Shown in pieces: positions 15,447 to 25,652 of a stretch of DNA of 42,100 nucleotides; within the stretch, counting starts at the first letter, position 1; each line of letters opens with the position of its first letter. The position numbers and the translations under genes were made by a program. The notes under the pieces are model-generated. The model saw nothing but the letters and a program-made list of their open reading frames with translations, had not been told where the DNA came from and searched no databases. Origin of the DNA: an uncultured Bacteroidota bacterium (GTDB lineage: Bacteria > Bacteroidota > Bacteroidia > Flavobacteriales > Flavobacteriaceae); NCBI GenBank assembly GCA_902595825.1, contig CACJRP010000012.1:1-42100 (forward strand), read 5' to 3'.

Positions 15447-18400
15447 TTAGTTTATTAAATATGGCAAATCTACGGAATCTAACTTATTTAATAAGTCTTT
15501 TGAAACATCAATTTTAAATTTTCTGCTCAATAATGGCAAATTAACTTTTTCTTTTTCGTGGTAAACTTGTATGCTTAATGGTTTTTCACCTTTAAACTTA
15601 TTTACTATTTCTGATATTTCTATTACCCTGTTTTCATCTAAAGTCTTTAAATCCAATTGTATTTGTAACTTTTTAACATTATTCTTTATAACATCTTGAA
15701 GACCCTCAACGCTACTGAATTTTATTCTAGGCTCAGTTAATCTTCCTGATTCCCTGTTGACCCATCCTTGTTGAATTTTAATTTTAAGTCTAATGAATTG
15801 ATCCGTAACAATAAAATGTCTAAATCTTAAATACTCTTCACCAAAAATTTTAAACTCAAATAAATCCTTGAAGTCCTCCAATTGAAATATCGCCCAACCT
15901 TTACCAGTTCTTGAAACTTTGTGTTCGACAGTACTTATTATTCCACAAAAGCTCAATTCTTTATTCACAAGCGTATCCAATTCTGACAATACTTTTAATG
16001 AATTTGGAGAAAACAATTTCATTTCTCTGGTAAAATCATCTAGCGGATGGCCTGAAAGATATATGCCTACAACTTCTTTTTCTTTTTTTAACTTTTCAAG
16101 ATTTCTCCATTTTTCGCACTCAGGAATTTTAATTTCATTTGACAAAACTTCTTTATCATCTTCAAAAAGGTTAATTTGAGAAGAATTTAAAGAATCTTGA
16201 TATTTTCCGCCTAGCCGTATTGCTTTTTCTAAAAAAATAATTCCATCTCCATCCGGATTAAAAAATTGTGCCCTATGAGATTCTCCTAACGAATCAAATC
16301 CCCCAGCCAAGGCAAGATTTTCAAGTGCCTTTTTATTTGCAAGTCTTAGATCAATTCTTTGTGTTAAATCAAAAATTGATACATAATTTGATTCTTCTCT
16401 ATTTTCAATAATAGTCTCTACGGCACCTTGCCCTACTCCTTTTATAGCTCCCATGCCAAAACGAATTTGTTTTTTTTCGTTGACTGTAAATTTAAAATCT
16501 GATTCATTTACACAAGGTCCTAAAACCTCCAAACCCATCCTTCTACACTCTTCCATAAAAAAACTTACTTGCTTTATATCATTCATATTATTTGAAAGAA
16601 CTGCAGCCATATATTCTTCCGGGTAATGAGATTTTAGATAAGCAGTTTGAAATCCAATTAATGCATAACAAGTTGAATGCGATTTATTAAATGCGTAGGC
16701 AGCAAAAGCCTCCCAATCCTTCCAAATTTTTTCTAAAATTTCTTGGTCGTGCCCGTTTGACTTTCCACCATCAATAAATTGAGGTTTCAATTTTTGGAGC
16801 AATGAAAAATCTTTCTTCCCCATCGCTTTTCTTAAAATATCAGCTTCACCTTTGCTAAAATTTGAAAGTACCTGTGAAAGCTGCATAACTTGCTCTTGAT
16901 AAACCGTTATCCCGTATGTTTCTTCTAAATATAATTTCATTTCTGGTAGATCATAGGATATCGATTCTTGACCATTTTTACGTTTCACAAAGCTAGGTAT
17001 GTATTCTAATGGACCAGGTCTATAAAGAGCGTTCATTGCAATTAAGTCTGCAAAAACAGTAGGTTTAAGATCCTTAAGGTATTTTTGCATTCCTAAAGAC
17101 TCATATTGAAAAATACCTACAGTTTCACCTCTTTGAAATAATTCATATGTTTTTATATCATCGAGGGGAAAATTATCAGGATTTAAGTCTTTATTATACC
17201 TTTTCTTGACAAGATTGACAGTATCTCTTATTAATGACAAAGTTTTTAAACCAAGAAAATCCATTTTTAGTAATCCTGCACTTTCAACTACTGAATTATC
17301 AAATTGAGTCACATATAAATCACTATCTTTTGCAGTAGAAATAGGAACAATTTGAGTAATATCATCGGAAGTAATAATTACCCCGCATGCATGAGTTCCA
17401 ACATTTCTAAGAGAACCTTCTAAAACTTTTGCTTGACTAATTGTCTGTCCAATCAATGAATTTTCATTTGATAATTTTTTTATTTCATTTATCCTGACTA
17501 TTTCGTCAGTTCTAAAATTATCATTAAGCTCTTGATCAGTTAGTGAAAAAATTTGACTCAATTTTATGTTTGGTACTAGTTTAGCAATTCTGTCAGCATC
17601 AGCAAGGGGTAAATCTAAAACACGTGCAGTATCCCTAATTGATGACTTGGCTGCCATTGTTCCATAAGTTATTATTTGAGCAACTTGCTTGGTACCATAT
17701 TTTTGAATCACATAATCAATTACTTTTGATCTACCTTCATCGTCAAAATCAATATCTATGTCTGGCATTGATATTCTTTCAGGGTTAAGAAAACGTTCAA
17801 ATAGAAGATCATATTTAATAGGATCTACATTTGTAATTTCTAAACAATAGGCAACAACTGAACCAGCCGCTGAACCTCTTCCTGGCCCTACTGAAACTCC
17901 CATCTTTTTTGCACTATGTATGAAGTCCTGTACAATTAAAAAGTATCCTGGATAACCCGTATTTGCGATTACTTTTAATTCGAAATCAATTCTTTCTTTG
18001 GTCTCTTGATTTAATTTTTCATATCTTTTTTTAGCTCCTTCTAAAGTTAAATACCTCAAATAGTTGTTTTCTCCAATTTTAGGATCTTCTGAATTCAAAA
18101 CCATAAACTCTTTTGGAATTTCAAATCTTGGTAATTGAATTTCGTTCGACAGAGTGTAGGGCTCAATTTTATCAACTAACTGTTTAATATTAGTTATTGC
18201 CTCAGGATGATCGCTAAACAGTGCTTTCATCTCGTCACTTGTTTTAAAATAATAATTCTTGTTATCAAGGCCATATCTAAATCCTCTTCCCTTTCCAATC
18301 GGGGTACTTTGTTTTTCTCCGTCTTTTAAACATAGAAGAATATCATGTGCGTTAGCCTCTTCTTGATTTACGTAATAAGTATTATTTGTTGCTATAGTTT

Positions 18401-19760
18401 TAATTTGGTGTTTTGTTGAAAATTTTAACAATACTTCATTAACTATATTTTCTCGCTCCTCCTCGTGTCTCATTAGCTCAATATAAAAATCGTTCCTAAA
18501 AGTACTTACCCACCACTTAAGTGCTTTTTCAGCTTGGTCCTCTCCAATCTTTAAAATTTTTGATGGTATTTCACCATACGTATTTCCTGATAGCACAATT
18601 AAATTATCTTTATGATTTTCTATAATTTTTTTATCAATTCTAGGAACATAATAAAATCCATCTGTATGGGCTATTGAACTCATTTTTGCCAAATTATAAT
18701 AACCTATTTTATTCTTAGCAAGGAGTACAATTTGGTAGCCATCATCTCTATGACTTTTATCTTTGTGGTCTTCACAAACAAAAAACTCACATCCAACTAT
18801 TGGTTTAATTTTATTAGTTTCATCTAAATCTTTATTTTTCCTTTCAATGTAGTTTATAAAATGAAATGCTCCCATCAGGTTTGCATGGTCAGTTATTGCA
18901 ACTGCAGTCATATTATGTCTAATAGTAGCGTCAACCAATTGAGTAATTCTTGTGGTAGATTGTAAAACTGAAAATTGAGTATGATTGTGTAGGTGAACAT
19001 ATGAACAATCTTTAAGTGAATTTGGTTGCTTTGAAATTGGTGTTTTTTTATTTGTAAAAGAACTTTTTAATTTTTGGGATTCTAATCTTAAGTTTTTGTG
19101 CTTAATTCCATAAAGTGAAATCTTATTTTGGATTTCCGTTATTTGATTTGTTTGGAAATTTTGATCATCAAATGCAATTGGTTTAATAAATTTTCTCCTT
19201 ATCAATTCAAAAAATACTCTAGCAGTAGCTTCAACGTCTGCAGTTGCATTATGAGCCTCTTTAAATTTATCATTGAAGAGGAAGAAGTACAATTCAGTAA
19301 GAGTAGGAAGTTTAAATCTCCCTCTTGGACCTCCTTTTAATTGGCATACATTTGCAGTTTCTTCTGTACACGTGTCAATAATTTTCAAAGATGGGAAAGG
19401 ATCATCTAGACCTTTTCTTAAAAATTCAGCTCCTAAAATATTCCTATCGAAATTAACATTGTGTCCTATTACAAACTGGACTTTATTTAAATCATCTTGA
19501 AAATAATTCAAAACATTATTTATATCCTGACCTTTTTGAGTGGCAAGGTCCGTAGAAATACCGTGTATCTTTTCGGAATCATAAGGAATATTAAAACCAT
19601 CTGGTTTTATTAAATAGTCCCTATTTGAAATTAGTCGTCCACCTTGGTCATGAATCTGCCATGAAAGTTGCACACATCTAGGCCAATTATCACCATCAGT
19701 TAAAGGAGCATTCCATTTTTTTGGTAACCCAGTAGTTTCTGTATCGAAAATTAAGTACAT
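15447..19760 (-). CDS. dnaE: DNA polymerase III alpha subunit with N-terminal proofreading exonuclease
   Basis: This is the replicative polymerase of 1437 residues. Residues 1-195 are a DEDDh exonuclease like DnaQ: DTETTG (6-11), HNVNFDRNILG, and a final HNATADVEATARVFFEL with the catalytic His and Asp. The PHP domain starts near 250 (VHLHNHTQFSVLQS, AITDHANLMGAFHF). The polymerase core contains PGRGSAAGSVVAYC and the catalytic MPDIDIDFDD (first Asp at 667), then the helix-hairpin-helix region (IKGVGQGAVETI) and an OB fold (ELSFCGIISTVEHKVSRTGK). Fusing epsilon to alpha is a regular feature of Bacteroidota DnaE, so proofreading is carried in cis. Start ATG at 19758-19760, at the first residue of the exonuclease fold. 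Confidence 0.95.
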   Translation of the reverse strand: MYLIFDTETTGLPKKWNAPLTDGDNWPRCVQLSWQIHDQGGRLISNRDYLIKPDGFNIPYDSEKIHGISTDLATQKGQDINNVLNYFQDDLNKVQFVIGHNVNFDRNILGAEFLRKGLDDPFPSLKIIDTCTEETANVCQLKGGPRGRFKLPTLTELYFFLFNDKFKEAHNATADVEATARVFFELIRRKFIKPIAFDDQNFQTNQITEIQNKISLYGIKHKNLRLESQKLKSSFTNKKTPISKQPNSLKDCSYVHLHNHTQFSVLQSTTRITQLVDATIRHNMTAVAITDHANLMGAFHFINYIERKNKDLDETNKIKPIVGCEFFVCEDHKDKSHRDDGYQIVLLAKNKIGYYNLAKMSSIAHTDGFYYVPRIDKKIIENHKDNLIVLSGNTYGEIPSKILKIGEDQAEKALKWWVSTFRNDFYIELMRHEEERENIVNEVLLKFSTKHQIKTIATNNTYYVNQEEANAHDILLCLKDGEKQSTPIGKGRGFRYGLDNKNYYFKTSDEMKALFSDHPEAITNIKQLVDKIEPYTLSNEIQLPRFEIPKEFMVLNSEDPKIGENNYLRYLTLEGAKKRYEKLNQETKERIDFELKVIANTGYPGYFLIVQDFIHSAKKMGVSVGPGRGSAAGSVVAYCLEITNVDPIKYDLLFERFLNPERISMPDIDIDFDDEGRSKVIDYVIQKYGTKQVAQIITYGTMAAKSSIRDTARVLDLPLADADRIAKLVPNIKLSQIFSLTDQELNDNFRTDEIVRINEIKKLSNENSLIGQTISQAKVLEGSLRNVGTHACGVIITSDDITQIVPISTAKDSDLYVTQFDNSVVESAGLLKMDFLGLKTLSLIRDTVNLVKKRYNKDLNPDNFPLDDIKTYELFQRGETVGIFQYESLGMQKYLKDLKPTVFADLIAMNALYRPGPLEYIPSFVKRKNGQESISYDLPEMKLYLEETYGITVYQEQVMQLSQVLSNFSKGEADILRKAMGKKDFSLLQKLKPQFIDGGKSNGHDQEILEKIWKDWEAFAAYAFNKSHSTCYALIGFQTAYLKSHYPEEYMAAVLSNNMNDIKQVSFFMEECRRMGLEVLGPCVNESDFKFTVNEKKQIRFGMGAIKGVGQGAVETIIENREESNYVSIFDLTQRIDLRLANKKALENLALAGGFDSLGESHRAQFFNPDGDGIIFLEKAIRLGGKYQDSLNSSQINLFEDDKEVLSNEIKIPECEKWRNLEKLKKEKEVVGIYLSGHPLDDFTREMKLFSPNSLKVLSELDTLVNKELSFCGIISTVEHKVSRTGKGWAIFQLEDFKDLFEFKIFGEEYLRFRHFIVTDQFIRLKIKIQQGWVNRESGRLTEPRIKFSSVEGLQDVIKNNVKKLQIQLDLKTLDENRVIEISEIVNKFKGEKPLSIQVYHEKEKVNLPLLSRKFKIDVSKDLLNKLDSVDLPYLIN

Positions 19761-19765
19761 ATTAT

Positions 19766-19773
19766 CAAAAATA
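19766..19773 (-). promoter_or_regulatory. candidate -7 element abutting dnaE
   Basis: On the minus strand this is TATTTTTG, a perfect TAnnTTTG, with only 5 bases to the dnaE ATG. If it is a true -7 element, transcription would begin at the start codon and the mRNA would be leaderless. No TTG -33 box is seen. Confidence 0.35.
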
Positions 19774-19798
19774 AATAAATGCTTAATTTCATATACAT

Positions 19799-19806
19799 TA
19801 TTTTTG
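19799..19806 (+). promoter_or_regulatory. candidate -7 element for mfd
   Basis: A perfect TATTTTTG lies in the 112-base divergent spacer between dnaE and mfd. It would give a leader of about 60 bases before the TTG start at 19873. No TTG box is found at the usual distance, so confidence is low. Confidence 0.35.
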
Positions 19807-19872
19807 TTCCAAGTTATTAACTTGAATTAATTATTTAATTATTTCTTAAAAATAGACAACTACGCGAATAAG

Positions 19873-22800
19873 TTGAAAAATATTTTCAAAAGTCTTAAGA
19901 TTGACAATTCACAAAAAATTATTAATAACTTTTTTAATGAAGTAAAAAGTTCCATTAATATTAAAGGCCTTGTCGGGTCTGGTTTAACGTTCAGATTAGC
20001 GTGGTCTTATAAGTTAAACCCTAGAAACATTTTACTCATTGCCGAAAGTATCGAATTGGCTCAATTTTATTTTAATGACCTAGAAACCTTTGTACCTAAA
20101 AACAACATTAATTTCTTTCCGTCCAGTTTCAATTCTATCAAAAATATTGAAGATATTAATAATGAAAACTTACTCATCAGAAATGAAGTTATTTCAGAAA
20201 AAAAGGATAAAAAAAGAATAATTATAACATACCCTGAAGCGGTTTCAGAAAAAATAATTTCAAAAAAAAATATTGAAAATAAAACTCAAAAAATTAGCAT
20301 TGGAGACAAGTTATCTATCGAATTTGTTAATGAAATTTTGTTCGAATATGAATTTGAAAGAGTTGATTACGTTGCAAAGCCAGGAGATTTTTCAGTTCGA
20401 GGAGGGATAATTGATGTTTTCTCATTTTCAAATCAGTACCCTTACAGAATAGAGTTTTATGATAACATTGTTGAGAGTTTAAGAACATTTAATATTGAGA
20501 ATCAATTATCAATTAAGAACTATAACACAATATATGTATCCCCAAATATCGGCAAATTATTCTTCAATAATTATCATTCATTTAGTTTAATTAAATCACT
20601 TCCTAGTGACAATATTTGTGTAGTTGAAAATCTCGACACTTTAATTGACGTAATAGAAAAAAATCATAACAGCTTTAAAATTAAAGAACTTGACTATAAA
20701 ACAAACAATGTTTTTGTTTCTAAAAATGAAATCATCGAGGATCTAAATACAAATTCTTTTATAAGTTTATCAAATAATGATTTACTAAAAACTAGTTTAA
20801 ATCTAAAAATTCAACAAAGTCCTCAACCATCGTTTAACAAAAAATTTGATTTAATTATCAATTATCTAAAGTTAAATTCCAAAAATAATGTAAAAAATAT
20901 AATATGTGCCTCAACAGAGGAACAAGGTAAACGCATAGAAAATGTTTTTGAGCAATACAAACAAAAATTGAGTTATGATATCATTTATTTTCCCATTTAT
21001 CAAGGCTTTGAAGATCATGAACTTAAAATTGCAATTTTAACCGATCATCAAATTTTTGATAGATACTTCAAGTATAGAAGCAGGTCAAAATTTAAAAAAA
21101 ATGATGCTCTAAAATTAGGAGAAGTTTCCAATTTAAAAAAAGGTGACTTTATAACTCATATTGACCATGGCATAGGAATTTTTTCTGGGTTGCAAAAAAT
21201 TAATAATGACGGAATAATTCAAGAGGTAATAAAATTATCATATGCAGATAAGGATATTTTATACGTTAGTATACATTCTCTTCACAAAATTTCAAAATTT
21301 AAATCAAAAGATGATGTCAAACCCAAACTTCACAAATTAGGGTCTAAAAGCTGGAAAATACTAAAGGATAAAACTAAAAAACGATTAAAAGAAATAGCTT
21401 TTGATCTTATTTCATTGTATGCAAAAAGAAGAAAAAAAATTGGCTTTTCTTGTAATCAGGACAGTAGTTTACAAAGCGAGTTGGAAGCATCTTTCTTTTT
21501 TGAAGACACAAAGGATCAAATTGAAGCTACTAAAGCTGTAAAAAAAGATATGGAAAGCGATATTCCCATGGATAGACTTATATGTGGGGATGTTGGATTT
21601 GGAAAAACTGAAATTGCAATCAGAGCTGCATTCAAAGCTGTTGACAATGGCCTTCAAGTTGTATTTCTTGTACCAACAACAATTTTAGCATTTCAACATT
21701 TTAAAAACTTAGAAAAAAGACTAAAGGATTTTCCTTTAAAAATTGAATATATCAATAGATTTAGAACCCAAAAAGATAGAACAAAAATTTTTAAACAAAC
21801 TGAAGAAGGTGAAATTGATATTTTGATTGGGACTCACCAAGTTGTTAATAGAAAAATTAATTTTAAAAATTTGGGTCTTCTAATAGTTGACGAAGAACAA
21901 AAGTTTGGAGTTTCTATCAAAGAAAATCTTAGAGCATTAAAACCCAACGTTGATGTACTTGCTCTTACAGCAACACCAATTCCAAGAACATTACAGTTCA
22001 GTCTAATGTCTGCAAGAGATATGTCAATTATATCTACACCTCCTCCAAATAGATTTCCAATCCAAACAGAGGTTATCAGGTTTGACGAGAATTATATAAG
22101 GGAAGCCATTGAGTTTGAAGTTCAAAGAGGAGGACAAATTTATTTTATACAAAATCGAATAGATAATATTCATGAGTTTGAAAATAAATTACAGCGTCTA
22201 TTACCAAATATTAAAATTAGAGTCGGGCATGGAAGAATGGACGGAAAAAAATTCGAAAAAAACCTCCTTGACTTCATGGAAGGAAAATATGATCTCCTGT
22301 TGGCAACCACAATTGTAGAAAATGGACTGGACATTCCAAATGCAAATACAATTTTCATTTATAATGCGCAAAATTTTGGTCTTAGTGATTTACATCAAAT
22401 GAGAGGTCGAGTTGGTAGAAGTAATAAAAAAGCATTTTGTTACTTTATTACTCCACCTTTAACTTCTATATCGGATGATTCAAGAAAAAGAATAAAAGCC
22501 ATAGAAGATTATTCTAGGTTAGGTTCAGGTATAAAAATTGCAATGAAAGATTTAGAAATAAGAGGTGCAGGTAATTTACTAGGAGCTGAACAAAGTGGAT
22601 TTATAAATAATATTGGGTTTGAAGCTTATCAAAAAATTCTTAAAGAAGCGATGAAGGAGCTATCAAGTAAAGAGTTTGAAAATTTAAAAATTGAATCTAG
22701 TTCATTGCTCGGTAACTTGAATGATACAAATATTGAAACAGACTTCTCTGCACTGATTCCAGATGATTATGTTAATATAATTTCTGAAAGAATGAATCTA

Positions 22801-23190
22801 TATAAAAGAATTAGTGTTTTAAAAACCGAGTTGGAATTAAGTGAATTTGAAGTTGAAATCAAGGACAGGTTTGGTAAAGTCCCGAAAGAGGTAAAAAATC
22901 TTTTTGAACTCATACAAATTAAATGGATAGCGAATAAATTTTGCATTCAAAAGTTAATTATTAAAAAAGGAATTATGATAGGAGTTTTTATTGATGATAA
23001 ATCGAACCCTTTTTTCAAAAAAGATATTTTTGCTTCAATTTTGAATTGGACTCTTTCTAATCCTGAAAAAGTAAATATTAAAGAGAAAAAAACTCCTGCC
23101 GGCTTGAAACTTCAAATTATTTTCAAAAATATTCCATCAATATCTAAGGCTCTAGATATGTTAAAGATTATAAACTTTTCAAATTCTTAA
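19873..23190 (+). CDS. mfd: transcription-repair coupling factor
   Basis: Mfd is a 1105-residue ATP-driven DNA translocase that removes RNA polymerase stalled at lesions and recruits UvrA. The UvrB-like N-terminus includes YVAKPGDFSVRGGIIDVFSF. The RNA-polymerase-interacting domain has LKKGDFITHIDHGIGIFSGL. The helicase core has the Walker A segment GDVGFGKT (572-579), DEEQ (673-676), LTATPIPRTL and HQMRGRVGRS. The C-terminal TRCF domain follows. The start must be TTG at 19873: an in-frame TAA is at 19828, no ATG or GTG lies between, and the residues right after TTG match the expected Mfd N-terminus in length and pattern (IKGLVGSGLTF). The last 23 bases overlap the convergent gene at 23168. 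Confidence 0.95.
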   Translation: MKNIFKSLKIDNSQKIINNFFNEVKSSINIKGLVGSGLTFRLAWSYKLNPRNILLIAESIELAQFYFNDLETFVPKNNINFFPSSFNSIKNIEDINNENLLIRNEVISEKKDKKRIIITYPEAVSEKIISKKNIENKTQKISIGDKLSIEFVNEILFEYEFERVDYVAKPGDFSVRGGIIDVFSFSNQYPYRIEFYDNIVESLRTFNIENQLSIKNYNTIYVSPNIGKLFFNNYHSFSLIKSLPSDNICVVENLDTLIDVIEKNHNSFKIKELDYKTNNVFVSKNEIIEDLNTNSFISLSNNDLLKTSLNLKIQQSPQPSFNKKFDLIINYLKLNSKNNVKNIICASTEEQGKRIENVFEQYKQKLSYDIIYFPIYQGFEDHELKIAILTDHQIFDRYFKYRSRSKFKKNDALKLGEVSNLKKGDFITHIDHGIGIFSGLQKINNDGIIQEVIKLSYADKDILYVSIHSLHKISKFKSKDDVKPKLHKLGSKSWKILKDKTKKRLKEIAFDLISLYAKRRKKIGFSCNQDSSLQSELEASFFFEDTKDQIEATKAVKKDMESDIPMDRLICGDVGFGKTEIAIRAAFKAVDNGLQVVFLVPTTILAFQHFKNLEKRLKDFPLKIEYINRFRTQKDRTKIFKQTEEGEIDILIGTHQVVNRKINFKNLGLLIVDEEQKFGVSIKENLRALKPNVDVLALTATPIPRTLQFSLMSARDMSIISTPPPNRFPIQTEVIRFDENYIREAIEFEVQRGGQIYFIQNRIDNIHEFENKLQRLLPNIKIRVGHGRMDGKKFEKNLLDFMEGKYDLLLATTIVENGLDIPNANTIFIYNAQNFGLSDLHQMRGRVGRSNKKAFCYFITPPLTSISDDSRKRIKAIEDYSRLGSGIKIAMKDLEIRGAGNLLGAEQSGFINNIGFEAYQKILKEAMKELSSKEFENLKIESSSLLGNLNDTNIETDFSALIPDDYVNIISERMNLYKRISVLKTELELSEFEVEIKDRFGKVPKEVKNLFELIQIKWIANKFCIQKLIIKKGIMIGVFIDDKSNPFFKKDIFASILNWTLSNPEKVNIKEKKTPAGLKLQIIFKNIPSISKALDMLKIINFSNS

Positions 23191-23827
23191 TTATTTTAAA
23201 AGCATTATTTACATTTTCGTCATCTACAACAATCGTAAATTCGTTCGATGTTGATATTACTTCAATGATGTTTATACCTTCCCATGACATTTTTTGAAAA
23301 ATAAAATAATATATCCCCGGTATCGAAACATTCTCAACTGGTAACTTAATTGAAATCGAAGACAAATTGTCTGTTTTTTTAATTAAAAATTCATTTTCAA
23401 AATAAGTATCCATCTTTTCTTTCATCTCATTACTAACAATGATATTTGACTCGGTAACTCCTCTAGATGAGGTGTAAAAAAACAGGTGCGGTTCTTCAAT
23501 TTCAGACAAAAATTTTGCTTGACAGGACAATAGAGAATCAGAAACCTTAAAACTATAATCTATTAAGTTAGATCTTACCGTAATGTCACCAACATTTTTT
23601 AAAACTTTCAAAATTTTATGGGTAGAAACAAATTCCAAATTATTTGAAATTCTTTTAAGTGCCATCACAATCGCCCCACTTCTAACTTTTTTCCTTAGAT
23701 TTAATTCAATTTCAGGTTTAATCTTTCTTGATAAAGAGGTTAAATTTATTATTCCCTCTGACAGAGCAGTGGACAGAAATGGTTTATTTTTTATATAATT
23801 TTCGACTACAGAGGAAATGGTTCTCAT
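23168..23827 (-). CDS. unknown protein, possibly ACT-like
   Basis: This is a 219-residue soluble protein. The N-terminal ~95 residues look helical and may bind nucleic acid (ISSVVENYIKNKPFLSTALS, INLTSLSRKIKPEIE, VRSGAIVMALKRI). The C-terminal half (LSSISIKLPVENVSIPGIYY, then FQKMSWEGINIIEVISTSNE and FTIVVDDENVNNAFKIIKNL) follows the beta-alpha-beta-beta-alpha-beta pattern of ACT domains like those of aspartate kinase. ACT domains bind amino acids. The gene shares its upstream region with metG (112-base divergent spacer), and its 3' end overlaps mfd by 23 bases. A possible role is amino-acid-responsive regulation of metG, but that is inference. Confidence 0.6.
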   Translation of the reverse strand: MRTISSVVENYIKNKPFLSTALSEGIINLTSLSRKIKPEIELNLRKKVRSGAIVMALKRISNNLEFVSTHKILKVLKNVGDITVRSNLIDYSFKVSDSLLSCQAKFLSEIEEPHLFFYTSSRGVTESNIIVSNEMKEKMDTYFENEFLIKKTDNLSSISIKLPVENVSIPGIYYFIFQKMSWEGINIIEVISTSNEFTIVVDDENVNNAFKIIKNLKSL

Positions 23828-23887
23828 GTTTTTATTTCACACAATGTTGTAAATATAACATATTTTTAAAATAATTATTGTTTCGCA

Positions 23888-23922
23888 TTTGAATAAAATT
23901 GGATATATAAGTCTTATTTTTG
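23888..23922 (+). promoter_or_regulatory. candidate metG promoter
   Basis: TTTG at 23888-23891, a 23-base spacer and TATTTTTG at 23915-23922 fit the Flavobacterium consensus TTG-N17-23-TAnnTTTG at its upper spacing limit. The predicted leader before the metG ATG at 23940 is about 11 bases. Confidence 0.45.
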
Positions 23923-23939
23923 TAAAAATTAAATCATAA

Positions 23940-25619
23940 ATGAAGCGCTATACAATTACGGCGGCTTTACCTTACACCAATGGACCCCTTCATATTGGTC
24001 ATCTATCAGGGGTTTATATACCTGCCGATATATATGCAAGATACCTAAGGTTATGTGGAAAAGATGTCGTCTTTATTTGTGGAAGTGACGAACACGGAGT
24101 TGCTATTTCAATCAAGGCATCCAAAGAAAAAACAACACCACAATCAATAATTGATAAATATGACAGAATTATTAGAAAATCATTCAAAAGTTTTGGTATT
24201 TCCTTCGACAATTACTCTAGAACATCGAGGCAAATTCATTACGAGACGGCTTCAAATTTTTTCAAAAAGTTGAATTCAAAAAATGAATTTATCGAGATGA
24301 CTACTGATCAACTTTTTGACAAAACTTCAAACAAATTTCTTGCGGATAGATTCGTAATTGGAACTTGCCCGATATGTTCTAATAAAGATTCATACGGTGA
24401 TCAGTGTGAAAAATGTGGTAGTTCATTGAATGCAATTGATTTAATTAATCCTAAATCAACATTATCTGATGAGAGTCCTGTCTTAAAAAAAACTAAACAT
24501 TGGTATTTACCTCTTAACAAATATGAAAATTTTATCAGAGATTGGATTTTAGATAACCACAAAAACGACTGGAAAGTAAATGTTTACGGGCAAGTAAAGT
24601 CATGGATTGAAGATGGTCTTAAACCAAGAGCTGTTACAAGGGATCTTGATTGGGGTATTCCAGTTCCAACTAAAGAAGGAGAGGGAAAGGTTTTGTATGT
24701 CTGGTTTGATGCTCCAATTGGTTATATCTCATCAACAAAAGAATGGGCAAGAGATAATAAAAAGAATTGGGAGGATTATTGGAAGAATGATAAAACTGAA
24801 CTAGTACACTTTATTGGAAAAGATAATATTGTTTTTCATTGCATTATTTTCCCTTCAATGCTTAAAGCTCACGGGGGATATATTCTACCAACAAATGTTC
24901 CAGCTAATGAATTTCTCAACCTCGAAGGTCAAAAAATCTCAACTTCTAAAAATTGGGCAGTTTGGATTCATAAGTATTTAGAAGATTTTCCAAATAAAGA
25001 GGATGTAATGAGGTATGTTTTGACTGCTAATATGCCAGAAACAAAGGACAGTGACTTTACTTGGAAAGATTTTCAAAATAAAAATAATAATGAGCTTGTA
25101 GCCATTTACGGCAATTTTGTTAACAGAGTTATTGTGCTTATTAATAAATATTATATGGGTGAAATTCCAACACCAGGACCTTATACAAATGAAGATCAAG
25201 AAATAATTAATTCAATCAAAGATATAAGAAACAAAATCAGTTTGAATATAGAAAAATTTAGATTTAGAGAATCAAATTCTGAAATGATTAATATTGCAAG
25301 AATTGGCAACAAATATCTTGCTGATAACGAACCTTGGAAAAAAATTAAAAATAATCCTGACAGAACTGAAACAATTTTATTTATATCAATTCAAATTGTT
25401 TCTGCTCTTGCTTACATAAGCGAACCTTTTCTTCCCTTTACTTCATTAAAGCTTAAAGGTATTCTGAGAGTCAACAAACAAATTGAATGGAAAGAAATAC
25501 TTAATTTCAATATCATTCAATCAGGACACAAAATAAATAAAGAATCTTTTCTTTTCGAAAAGATTGATGATGGAGAGATTCGTAGTCAATATTATAAATT
25601 AGAAAAAACTAAAAAATAA
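23940..25619 (+). CDS. metG: methionine--tRNA ligase, short form
   Basis: This class I aminoacyl-tRNA synthetase charges tRNA-Met. It has 559 residues. HIGH is at 18-21 after ALPYTNGPL. The zinc knuckle has two CxxC pairs (CPIC, CEKC). The KMSKS loop is in the form KISTS at 332-336, and the anticodon-binding helices include YGNFVNRV and [16 protein letters not shown]. The protein stops after the anticodon-binding domain: the C-terminal EMAP/Arc1p-like tRNA-binding domain, which makes many Bacteroidota MetG proteins about 680-690 residues long, is missing. The catalytic part looks complete, so a functional monomeric enzyme is expected. ATG at 23940 opens directly with the Rossmann strand [15 protein letters not shown]. 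The HDAC-family gene follows after 33 bases. Confidence 0.95.
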   Translation: MKRYTITAALPYTNGPLHIGHLSGVYIPADIYARYLRLCGKDVVFICGSDEHGVAISIKASKEKTTPQSIIDKYDRIIRKSFKSFGISFDNYSRTSRQIHYETASNFFKKLNSKNEFIEMTTDQLFDKTSNKFLADRFVIGTCPICSNKDSYGDQCEKCGSSLNAIDLINPKSTLSDESPVLKKTKHWYLPLNKYENFIRDWILDNHKNDWKVNVYGQVKSWIEDGLKPRAVTRDLDWGIPVPTKEGEGKVLYVWFDAPIGYISSTKEWARDNKKNWEDYWKNDKTELVHFIGKDNIVFHCIIFPSMLKAHGGYILPTNVPANEFLNLEGQKISTSKNWAVWIHKYLEDFPNKEDVMRYVLTANMPETKDSDFTWKDFQNKNNNELVAIYGNFVNRVIVLINKYYMGEIPTPGPYTNEDQEIINSIKDIRNKISLNIEKFRFRESNSEMINIARIGNKYLADNEPWKKIKNNPDRTETILFISIQIVSALAYISEPFLPFTSLKLKGILRVNKQIEWKEILNFNIIQSGHKINKESFLFEKIDDGEIRSQYYKLEKTKK

Positions 25620-25652
25620 ATTTTCCTTTATTTTGTTGATTTAGTTTCAAAG

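Noticed and set aside
15447-19760. Exonuclease-polymerase fusion in DnaE as a novelty
   Set aside because: The N-terminal proofreading domain is a regular feature of Bacteroidota DnaE, so it is annotated but not reported as unusual.
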